DNA from: Ruminococcus sp.
Lineage (GTDB): Bacteria; Bacillota; Clostridia; Oscillospirales; Acutalibacteraceae
Assembly: GCA_017410265.1 (NCBI GenBank)
Contig: JAFQRC010000004.1
Location: forward strand, 62,001-126,000
Length of the DNA: 64,000 nt
Direction: 5' to 3'
Numbering within the stretch: the stretch's first letter is position 1; the number at the start of each line of letters is the position of its first letter. The notes beneath the pieces are model-generated. The model was not told the DNA's origin, did no database searches, and worked only from the letters and a program-made list of their open reading frames with translations. Both the position numbers and the translations under genes were made by a program. Of this stretch, positions 33,366-39,822 are shown one piece after another.

Positions 33366-33908
33366 CTACTCTTCCATTTGCTTGCCTAAAAAAGCGGCTG
33401 CTGATTGAGCGAGTTTTATCTCGGTATCGGTTGGGATTTTGATGGTGTCACCCTTGAGCATAACAACAGCCCCTGTCACATCTCCCGAAGCGATAATCGG
33501 GTAGATAACCGCCGCCACATGGTCCACACCCTCGACCGGTTGAACGGAGTCAACCGAGTTTGCGTGAGCGGTGTAGGAACGACGATTTTCCATATAGTTT
33601 TCGAGCACCGAGGTTACTCTGCGCTCGAGATACTCCCGCTTTGAAACACCCGCCGCCGCGATAACATGGTCACGGTCACACACTAAAGTCGGCATCGAGC
33701 TGATGCGGCTTAATACATCGGCATACTGAGCCGCAAAGGTGCTTAGTTCCCCGACAGGAGAATACTTTTTGAAAATAACCTCGCCGTCCGTCGCAGTGTA
33801 AATCTCGAGCGGGTCGCCCTCACGGATTCTTAAAGTCCTGCGGATTTCTTTTGGGATAACAACACGACCTAGGTCGTCAATTCTTCTTACAATTCCTGTT
33901 GCTTTCAT
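33366..33908 (-). CDS. spoVT: Stage V sporulation regulator SpoVT
   Basis: 180 aa: an AbrB-type swapped-hairpin DNA-binding domain at residues 1-50 (MKATGIVRRIDDLGRVVIPKEIRRTLRIREGDPLEIY, cited for its key RRIDDLGRVVIPKEIR core) and a C-terminal GAF-like sensor domain (about 60-178). In Bacillus, SpoVT is a forespore regulator that tunes sigma-G genes. The ATG at 33908 gives the exact family start. Its ribosome site AAGGAG lies in the 3' arm of a 15-bp hairpin (see 33917-33969). The first ten codons and the leader are duplicated at 36000-36099. Confidence 0.95.
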   Translation of the reverse strand: MKATGIVRRIDDLGRVVIPKEIRRTLRIREGDPLEIYTATDGEVIFKKYSPVGELSTFAAQYADVLSRISSMPTLVCDRDHVIAAAGVSKREYLERRVTSVLENYMENRRSYTAHANSVDSVQPVEGVDHVAAVIYPIIASGDVTGAVVMLKGDTIKIPTDTEIKLAQSAAAFLGKQMEE

Positions 33909-33976
33909 ATATAACAAAATCTCCTTATCTTTTATTAGTGATACTATTATCTGTAAGACAAGGAGATTTATACTGT
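33877..33976 (-). repeat. 100-bp direct repeat, copy A (spoVT 5' end and leader)
   Basis: From TCAATTC (33877) to TACTGT (33976). Copy B at 36000-36099 has the same length and orientation; about 92 of 100 bases agree. Seven of the differences fall in the 23-base hairpin loop and about one elsewhere. The two copies bound a 2.0-kb AT-rich segment with two genes. Confidence 0.9.
33917..33969 (-). promoter_or_regulatory. Leader hairpin hiding the spoVT ribosome site
   Basis: In the minus-strand RNA the arm from 33969-33955 (AAAUCUCCUUGUCUU) pairs with the arm from 33931-33917 (AAGAUAAGGAGAUUU): 15 pairs, all canonical or one G-U. On the plus strand that pair would be A-C, so the helix is specific to the spoVT message. 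The 3' arm contains the AAGGAG ribosome site, nine bases before the ATG. The hairpin could act as a thermosensor or as a site needing a trans factor to open. Confidence 0.7.
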
Positions 33977-33990
33977 ATAAGAGATTATTG

Positions 33991-34551
33991 TTATTTTTCT
34001 TTTAGTTTGTCTTTCAACTTTTGAATTTGCCGCTTCTGCTCCGCTTTTCTGTGTTCTATCTTTTGCAAATGTTCAGAAAGGCATTGGTCACAAAGCGTTC
34101 TTTTCCAAGGAAGTTCCATTCGAATGGTTCCTTCATTACCACAACACTCACAAACAAATTTACTTTTTTCCTCGTATTTGCGAACAGTTTGAGCAATGTC
34201 TTTTCTTAATTTCTTTTTATCCTCATTATCGGATTCGTTTCGTGGTTGAAAACGAATGCCTGTACCATCGCTTAGACAGTCGAAAGCCTGAATCGGACAA
34301 GGCGTTCCTTCAAACGAGTAGTAAAATCTTAGTGTTGCGAATTTTTCTTTAACCTGCTCAACAATTATATCTATCGGCATTCCTGCATTAGAATATATAT
34401 TCGTTATTTCTTGGCATAGGTCGCGAAGCAATTGATACCATCCGTCAGCACATTCACAACCCCATTTTTGATAAATATTGCCATCATTTGTATTTGTTCT
34501 TTTCATAAACGGAAAATCGTTTCCTAATTTTATCTCTAACTCTTCTCTCAT
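33991..34551 (-). CDS. Cys-rich protein of unknown function (zinc-ribbon-like)
   Basis: 186 aa, AT-rich gene. A Trp-rich N-terminal half (CADGWYQLLRDLCQEI, then IVEQVKEKFATLRFYYSFEG) and a late Cys motif (CECCGNEG about 132-139, then CDQC about 153-156) followed by a basic Lys/Gln helix (QKRQIQKLKDKLKEK). The combination GW-LL-LC, VKEKF-TLRFYY and a CxxCG...TLC ribbon recurs in many small proteins of unknown function from gut bacteria and phages, as I recall; no role is assigned. It is 17 bases downstream of the next entry and likely co-transcribed. Its own ribosome site is weak. Confidence 0.75.
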   Translation of the reverse strand: MREELEIKLGNDFPFMKRTNTNDGNIYQKWGCECADGWYQLLRDLCQEITNIYSNAGMPIDIIVEQVKEKFATLRFYYSFEGTPCPIQAFDCLSDGTGIRFQPRNESDNEDKKKLRKDIAQTVRKYEEKSKFVCECCGNEGTIRMELPWKRTLCDQCLSEHLQKIEHRKAEQKRQIQKLKDKLKEK

Positions 34552-34568
34552 ATTTCACACTACGTTTA

Positions 34569-35759
34569 TTAAAACTTTTCATTTTTTGTCATTAGTAAGT
34601 ATAGTTGTGTGGCTCGTTTATAAATACACTCAATGGAAGACACAATAGCATCTTTATATTTTATAATAGAATCATGTTTTGATAAATCTAACCTTACATC
34701 ATCCACATTTTTCCAAGGAGAAATATATTCTTCAAAAAAACACAAACAGTATCTTTTTTTGTTATTTAAAATCCAATGATAGTAATCAGGAAAATCATTG
34801 ATTGATCTTTTGAAATAAATATCTGGCATGTCTTTATCTTTTTTATAATTTCCCTTTCCATCGTGGGTTACATAATCCCTGCTATATTTACATTGATAAG
34901 AATAACCATTAAAACCTTTTGGAGCAGGCATCATATTAGCTAAACAATGATGTAAATCCGCCATTTCATTTAATAAACTTAAAACATCTTCATATCCATT
35001 GAACAATGCAACTAAATCACCGCCGCCAGTATGTCCAATAATATTATCAAAAAAGGGTTGCTGCTTTTCATTCAAATACATTCGACCATTTTGGGTTCTA
35101 GCTTCAAAAAACAAACGGAAAAATGTCCAACAATTAAAAATAGTATCGCTACTTTCTTCAACATGATTGTATATCATTTCAAAAAGTTCGGCAGTTTTTG
35201 TTTTGCCTTCATAACATTGTTTTTTGTTATTGTAATAATACATAGCATCAGGGTCGACAGTAGTGCTACTTAATTTGTATTGAATCAATCCTAATAGACC
35301 TGATTGTGTGAAATCGTTTTCGCTACACACATCTTTTCGAATACATTTCAAAAAATCTCTTGGTGTACTTAAGGAAAATACATTATCTTTTTCTTTTGAA
35401 ACACTTGTTGTAGTAATGATATTTGTTGTATTTGAATCAACTGACACCGCATTCATTTTAAATAGTTGCTTACCATAAATTAAATGGCTTAAGTTATTCT
35501 TTTTTGTATCATCAATTAAATAGATTGTTAAGAGTCTCAGTGCTTTTGCTGGTACGGGTAATTTTGCTTTACTTTTTAATACAACAGTAAAAGTCTCGCC
35601 ATCATCGCTAATTTGATATTGTTCTATTTCTTTGGGATTTCTTGCTATTAATGATTTAGTATTAAAATATCTAATTGCCTCGTCCATTTCTTTTTTTAAT
35701 TCAATAAATTGTGGTGCGTTAGGATTTGCAAACTGCATATTTATTCTATATCTGTACAT
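34569..35759 (-). CDS. Unknown 396-aa protein, first gene of the spoVT-flanked island
   Basis: I do not recognise this protein. No signal peptide or membrane helix. Residues 1-100 look alpha/beta (MYRYRINMQFANPN, then DGETFTVVLKSKAKLPVPAKALRLLTIYLID). About 105-125 is Thr/Asn-rich. The C-terminal two thirds is helical and aromatic, with GGGDLVALFNGYEDVLSLLNEM and LHHCLANMMPAPKGFNGYSY, and several Cys and Trp. No nucleotide-binding or nuclease motif is evident. The ATG at 35759 follows AGGTGGT; the promoter upstream is overlapped by three 11-bp repeats. Codon use is markedly AT-rich (AAA, ATT, TTT, AGA), unlike the neighbouring genes, which suggests recent transfer. Confidence 0.75.
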   Translation of the reverse strand: MYRYRINMQFANPNAPQFIELKKEMDEAIRYFNTKSLIARNPKEIEQYQISDDGETFTVVLKSKAKLPVPAKALRLLTIYLIDDTKKNNLSHLIYGKQLFKMNAVSVDSNTTNIITTTSVSKEKDNVFSLSTPRDFLKCIRKDVCSENDFTQSGLLGLIQYKLSSTTVDPDAMYYYNNKKQCYEGKTKTAELFEMIYNHVEESSDTIFNCWTFFRLFFEARTQNGRMYLNEKQQPFFDNIIGHTGGGDLVALFNGYEDVLSLLNEMADLHHCLANMMPAPKGFNGYSYQCKYSRDYVTHDGKGNYKKDKDMPDIYFKRSINDFPDYYHWILNNKKRYCLCFFEEYISPWKNVDDVRLDLSKHDSIIKYKDAIVSSIECIYKRATQLYLLMTKNEKF

Positions 35760-35782
35760 ATGACCACCTCTTTCTATAACTT

Positions 35783-35815
35783 GTATACACCAAGTATACA
35801 CCTTGTATACATCAT
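35783..35815 (-). repeat. Three tandem 11-bp repeats over the island promoter
   Basis: GTATACACCAA (35783), GTATACACCTT (35794) and GTATACATCAT (35805), exactly 11 bases apart. Each contains the self-complementary GTATAC. They cover the -10 box and the first 20 or so transcribed bases, a repressor-operator layout. Confidence 0.8.
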
Positions 35816-35839
35816 AGAGTATAGATTATCTTTTGTCAA
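35811..35839 (-). promoter_or_regulatory. Promoter of the two-gene island
   Basis: On the minus strand a perfect -35 TTGACA (35839-35834), 17-base spacer, -10 TATGAT (35816-35811), about 52 bases before the ATG at 35759. Confidence 0.8.
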
Positions 35840-35851
35840 GTCTTTTATAAC

Positions 35852-35886
35852 AAAAAAAGCGAGGTGAGTTTCACCTCGCTTTTGCT
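35852..35886. terminator. Bidirectional terminator-like hairpin upstream of the island
   Basis: A perfect 13-bp stem AAAAGCGAGGTGA / TCACCTCGCTTTT (35855-35867 and 35871-35883) with loop GTT; A-runs and T-runs on both sides. It insulates the island promoter from read-through out of the MFS gene and the spoVT fragment. Confidence 0.8.
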
Positions 35887-35956
35887 ATGTATAGGTTGAA
35901 ATATGCTGTTTTTTTGACAAAAAATTTTGCTTAAAAATTAGTCAAAAACCCAGTAT

Positions 35957-36031
35957 TTACAAGGCTTCATCGCTCTTTTGTGTTATTATAACACGAGCCT
36001 CAATTCGTCTTACAATTCCTGTTGCTTTCAT
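35957..36031 (-). pseudogene. spoVT 5' fragment
   Basis: ATG 36031 opens with MKATGIVRRIE, matching the first ten residues of SpoVT (MKATGIVRRI), then runs into unrelated sequence and stops after 24 codons. The leader with its hairpin is intact, so a short peptide could still be made. It is the far boundary of the duplicated 100-bp block and no functional product is expected. Confidence 0.75.
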
Positions 36032-36099
36032 ATATAACAAAATCTCCTTATCTTTTAATGGTACTGTTAGTATCTGTAAGACAAGGAGATTTATACTGT
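36000..36099 (-). repeat. 100-bp direct repeat, copy B (spoVT leader and first codons)
   Basis: Matches 33877-33976. The hairpin arms (36040-36054 and 36078-36092) are identical to copy A, and the loop has the same length (23) but seven differences. The copy lies just after the stop codon of the MFS gene. Confidence 0.9.
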
Positions 36100-36116
36100 G
36101 AAAATTATTTAAAAAA

Positions 36117-37340
36117 TCAAGGTTTTTTGATTGAGAAATTAAGTGCGAGTGCTACTACTGCAAGGATCAGAAGCATGATAAACGGTGAAACATACGAGCC
36201 GCTATTTATCAGCAGGCTGTTTGAGAAATTAGCGATAAATGACGCGAGAATCAGGTTGAAGTTCATTATGCTGTAGTTCATCGGGAAGTACTTCTGACCA
36301 TAGAAGGTTGCTGAAAAAGCTGAAGCAACGGTAGGACAGGAGCCGTAAGAAATACCTGTCAGGCAAAGTCCGATGATGCACATAGGCAGTGAGCCGATTA
36401 TTACGGACAGAAGGGTTACTCCTGCTGCGATGATAGTGATGAAGTTAGCCGAAATCATAGTTAGTCTGCGACCGATTAAGTCGTATACAGCGCCTGTCAG
36501 CACTCTGCCTACGCCGTTGAATACCGCGAGTATACCCACAAGAGTTGTAGCGAGAGCCTGAGTAGCGTTGACTGAGATGACGAGGTCGCGTGCAAAGCTG
36601 ATGACTGAGTTTCCGACCGCTGTGATGAATGCCAGACAAAGAAGTGCGCGCCAGAAGGTGAAGCTCTTTAGCATTTCTGTGGTTTTGTAATCTTTCGGTT
36701 CAAAGCTTTCCGCTTTAGTTACCTTTTTCGGTTTCGGTGCAGGGAGAATGGTATCTTCTGATGGCGCTTTGAGTATCAATGCGGAAACAATCAGCACAAC
36801 TGCAATAACCGCGCCTAGTATGATGTAGGTCTTACTCCAGCCCATACTCTCGTTTTCAAACATCAGACTGATGATGTTTCCCAAAAGCAGGGTGCTCACA
36901 CCAAAGCCCATCATAAGACAGCCTGAACAGAAGCCCTTGCGGTCAGGGAACCATGCGCATACCGTGGATACTACGACATTGTATGAAATGCCGATGCCTG
37001 TTGCCGCTAAAAACGCATATCCGATAAATAACAAATACATCGTATCTGCAGTCATGATAGATGTCAGAGCAAATCCGACACCAACCAACACTCCTGCGAT
37101 AATCAGCGTTAGTTTTACTTTGAGTTTTCTGCAGATTATACTTCCGAAAAATGCTCCTAAGCAGAAAAAGCACATCGTGATGGTGAAGCTTAGCGCAAGC
37201 GATGAATCGCTGAAGCTGAATATCTCTTTGAATGGTGTTTTCAGAATTGACCACGCATAGAGCACTCCTGAGAAAAGCATAGCGAATACTCCCGTGAACA
37301 GGTATAGTATACGCTTTTTGATAGTATTAGTAATTGACAT
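36117..37340 (-). CDS. MFS transporter of the oxalate/formate antiporter (OFA) type
   Basis: 407 aa, about 12 membrane helices. The N-terminal helix sequence FSGVLYAWSILKTPFKEIF and the central WFPDRKGFCSGCLMMGFGVS match the OFA family of major-facilitator carriers (oxalate, formate and other monocarboxylates). A charged loop at about 200-225 (APKPKKVTKAESFEPKDYK, abridged) separates the two halves. The substrate cannot be told from sequence. ATG with an AAGGAGAT site. A promoter TTGAAA / TATACT lies about 40 bases upstream. Confidence 0.87.
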   Translation of the reverse strand: MSITNTIKKRILYLFTGVFAMLFSGVLYAWSILKTPFKEIFSFSDSSLALSFTITMCFFCLGAFFGSIICRKLKVKLTLIIAGVLVGVGFALTSIMTADTMYLLFIGYAFLAATGIGISYNVVVSTVCAWFPDRKGFCSGCLMMGFGVSTLLLGNIISLMFENESMGWSKTYIILGAVIAVVLIVSALILKAPSEDTILPAPKPKKVTKAESFEPKDYKTTEMLKSFTFWRALLCLAFITAVGNSVISFARDLVISVNATQALATTLVGILAVFNGVGRVLTGAVYDLIGRRLTMISANFITIIAAGVTLLSVIIGSLPMCIIGLCLTGISYGSCPTVASAFSATFYGQKYFPMNYSIMNFNLILASFIANFSNSLLINSGSYVSPFIMLLILAVVALALNFSIKKP

Positions 37341-37375
37341 GCATGATATCTCCTTGCTTTATCTGAGTTTATGAC

Positions 37376-37404
37376 AGTATACCATAAATTATCAGCTCTT
37401 TCAA
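37376..37404 (-). promoter_or_regulatory. Promoter of the MFS gene
   Basis: On the minus strand TTGAAA (37404-37399), 17 bases, TATACT (37381-37376). A GTTTCAGCT motif shared with the dockerin genes lies about 16 bases further upstream (37428-37420). Confidence 0.65.
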
Positions 37405-37510
37405 CATAATATATGGTTTAGCTGAAACAACGGTATTACATTGAAATTTTTTTGTGTGTATGTTATTATTAATTCATAAAGATTTAAAAAAACAAAACGG
37501 AAAAGACAAA

Positions 37511-38095
37511 ATGAAGTGGTATAAACATAGCATAAGCGGGCTCTCAGATGAAGAATATCTGAGATGGTATTTGCTTTTAGACAAAAGCAGAAAGCGACGC
37601 GTTGATAAGTTTTGCTTTGATGACGATAAAAAACGCACCGTATCCGGGGAGATGCTTGTAAGGTGTGCGGTTGCTGATATGTGTAAAGTAGCACAGGAAG
37701 ATATAGTCATCAAAGAAAATGACAACGGTAAGCCGTACATAGAAAACGTGGATATTGAGTTTAATATCAGCCACAGCTGTGATGTGGTTGTGTGCGCTGT
37801 GTCTGATAGAAAGGTCGGAATTGATGTTGAGAAAATCCGCGCGGTAAAACTTTCTGTAGCAAAGAGAGTGTGCAGTGAAAAAGAGCTTGAGTATATTTTT
37901 GGTCGTGTGCCTGTAGAGAGCGATTTTGCACTCTGCGATGATGAAGAAATTTTGACCAGGTTTTTCACTCTGTGGACAAAGAAGGAAGCGTACGCTAAGT
38001 GCACCGGAAAAGGACTTTCAGGTGGGCTTATAGTTACACCTGAGTGCGAAACAATATATGATGACGGGTATGTCATCAGCGTTTATACAGAATAG
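37511..38095 (+). CDS. 4'-phosphopantetheinyl transferase, Sfp type
   Basis: 194 aa, about the size of compact Sfp-family enzymes, which load phosphopantetheine from CoA onto carrier proteins. Motifs: GKPYI...FNISHS (about 75-95), the Mg-binding GIDVEKIR (about 105) and FFTLWTKKEAYAKCTGKGL (about 155-172). No polyketide, NRPS or acyl-carrier gene is nearby, so it may serve the general ACP or a distant cluster. ATG 37511 is chosen on the family N-terminus; its ribosome site is weak (GGAAAAG). Confidence 0.92.
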   Translation: MKWYKHSISGLSDEEYLRWYLLLDKSRKRRVDKFCFDDDKKRTVSGEMLVRCAVADMCKVAQEDIVIKENDNGKPYIENVDIEFNISHSCDVVVCAVSDRKVGIDVEKIRAVKLSVAKRVCSEKELEYIFGRVPVESDFALCDDEEILTRFFTLWTKKEAYAKCTGKGLSGGLIVTPECETIYDDGYVISVYTE

Positions 38096-38124
38096 TTTTC
38101 AGATTAATCCAAAGGGGTATGGTT

Positions 38125-38553
38125 ATGAAAAAGCTGAGGGTTTTGAGAAATATTTTAGTAAGGACAAAAACAAATCAGATTTTGCTCACTTATATTGTTT
38201 TTGTACTTTTGAGTGCGCTTTTGATTTTGCTGCTTGACCCTGCTGTTACAAGATATGGCGATGCGCTTTGGTACTGCTATGCGGTGATTTCTACCGCGGG
38301 CTTTGGCGATGTGGTTGTGACAACATTGTTTTCAAAAATCATTTCTGTTTTAGTTACTGCGTATTCGACTATCGTTATCGCTATTGTCACAGGAGTTGTG
38401 GTCAATTTTTATACAGAGATTACTGAGCTTTCACGCAAAGAAACTCTAACCGCTTTTATGGATAAGCTCGAGCACCTTGACACTATGAGCAAGGAAGAGC
38501 TCAGAGAAATATCTTCTCAGGTAAAGAAATTCAACGATAATGTCAGAAAATGA
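38125..38553 (+). CDS. Small two-helix K+ channel
   Basis: 142 aa. Two membrane helices (about 20-38 and 72-95) enclose a pore loop with the selectivity filter STAGFGDV (TVGYGD variant). The C-terminus is a short coiled helix (LSRKETLTAFMDKLEHL), with no RCK/TrkA-N domain. Proteins of this kind form tetrameric K+-selective channels. ATG 38125 lies seven bases after AAAGGGG; the ATG at 38119 would overlap that site. It follows the Sfp gene by 30 bases and may share its transcript. Confidence 0.88.
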   Translation: MKKLRVLRNILVRTKTNQILLTYIVFVLLSALLILLLDPAVTRYGDALWYCYAVISTAGFGDVVVTTLFSKIISVLVTAYSTIVIAIVTGVVVNFYTEITELSRKETLTAFMDKLEHLDTMSKEELREISSQVKKFNDNVRK

Positions 38554-38566
38554 CAGTGCATATAAT

Positions 38567-38600
38567 AACGCTCACCTTGAAAATCAGGGTGAGCGTTTTG
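38567..38600. terminator. Bidirectional terminator between the K+ channel gene and hydF
   Basis: Stem AACGCTCACC / GGTGAGCGTT (38567-38576 and 38588-38597), loop of 11, TTTTG on the plus side and A/T-rich on the other. The two flanking genes converge here. Confidence 0.8.
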
Positions 38601-38604
38601 TGCT

Positions 38605-39804
38605 TTATAACAGTTTTTGAATGTCAGGAAAAGGTGCTAGAGAGCGGTGCAAAATGCCGTGCATATGAGCAATCGCGACGCCGTAGTTGACTATTGGAAC
38701 TGAATGAGCGTCCGAGCTTTCCATTCTGCGTTTCATTTCCTTTTCGTTGAGCATACAGCCGCCACAGTGAACGATGAGTTTGAACTCAGACAAATCATCA
38801 GGAAAACTACCGCCTGAAGTGAAGGTGTACTGGGGCTTTGCATTTGAAAAATTTTCTATCCAGTTAGGCATTTTCACTGTGCCGATGTCCCTGCACTGGC
38901 GGTGGTGAGTACAGCCCTCGGCTATGAGCACTTTGTCACCTGTTTGAAGCTGTGAGAGCATTGACGCACCCTGTATCAGCGATTTCAAATCACCTTTGTA
39001 CCGTGCCATAATGATTGAAAAAGAGGTCAGGGTTATGTCTTCGGGAACGATTTTTGCGACAGCTTTGAAAGCCTGAGAATCGGTGATAACAAGCTTTGGC
39101 TTTACTTTCAGCATATTAAGTGTGGAGCCTAGCTCTTCAACCTGAGTGCAAAGGCAATTTGCGTGGTGGTCGAGTATGTCCCGCATCACCATCTGCTGAG
39201 GTAAAATCAGCCTGCCTTTCGGAGCGGATTCGTCAATCGGAATAACAAGCACAATAAGGTCGCCCTCGTCTATCAAATCCGAAACGATGGGCTTTTCTGT
39301 TTTTGCGTTTTTAGAGAGTTCTGAGAGCAGCTCTTTAAGCTTATCTATGTTTTCTTTAGTGTTTGCGCTGACATAAATCTCGTTTTGCAAAAGCTCTTTT
39401 CTCTCGCTTATTAAATCGAGCTTGTTGTATACAATTAAAAATGGAAGTTTACGCTCTTTAAAAATCGAAAGGAGCTCTTTGTCTTCATCGCTCATACCTT
39501 TTGTAGCATCAACCACGAGCACTGCGATGTCGGTCTTAGCAAGGATTTCTTTCGCTTTTTTAACCCTGAGTTCACCTAAATATCCCTCGTCGTCAAGACC
39601 CGGAGTGTCGATTATGACAACAGGACCTAAAGGGAGAAGCTCCATAGCTTTTTTCACAGGGTCGGTGGTGGTGCCGAGTACATCGGACACGACCGATAAA
39701 TCCTGATTAGTCACAGCGTTTACAACACTCGATTTTCCTGCGTTTCGCATTCCGAAAAAACCGATGTGAAGTCTTTCGCTTGACGGTGTATTCTGAAGGC
39801 TCAT
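38605..39804 (-). CDS. hydF: [FeFe]-hydrogenase maturation GTPase HydF
   Basis: HydF (399 aa) is the scaffold on which the 2Fe subcluster of the H-cluster is assembled before transfer to the hydrogenase. N-terminal GTPase: G1 GMRNAGKSS (18-26), DTPGLDD (G3), NKLD (G4). The C-terminal iron-sulfur domain has the CxH...HCxxC ligands (GCTHHRQC at about 310, VHCGGCM at about 360). An AGGAGG site precedes the ATG. It is 18 bases downstream of hydG. The hydrogenase itself (hydA) is not in the window. Confidence 0.97.
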   Translation of the reverse strand: MSLQNTPSSERLHIGFFGMRNAGKSSVVNAVTNQDLSVVSDVLGTTTDPVKKAMELLPLGPVVIIDTPGLDDEGYLGELRVKKAKEILAKTDIAVLVVDATKGMSDEDKELLSIFKERKLPFLIVYNKLDLISERKELLQNEIYVSANTKENIDKLKELLSELSKNAKTEKPIVSDLIDEGDLIVLVIPIDESAPKGRLILPQQMVMRDILDHHANCLCTQVEELGSTLNMLKVKPKLVITDSQAFKAVAKIVPEDITLTSFSIIMARYKGDLKSLIQGASMLSQLQTGDKVLIAEGCTHHRQCRDIGTVKMPNWIENFSNAKPQYTFTSGGSFPDDLSEFKLIVHCGGCMLNEKEMKRRMESSDAHSVPIVNYGVAIAHMHGILHRSLAPFPDIQKLL

Positions 39805-39822
39805 AATATCCTCCTGTTTTCT

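Noticed and set aside
33145..33408. 87-residue open frame across the MITE-like element and spoVT terminator
   Set aside because: Runs through a terminator and an inverted repeat, has no ribosome site, and its composition is that of AT-rich non-coding DNA.
35783..35815. Three 11-bp repeats as a small CRISPR or plasmid iteron origin
   Set aside because: No spacers, only three contiguous units, and no rep gene; the placement on a promoter favours an operator.
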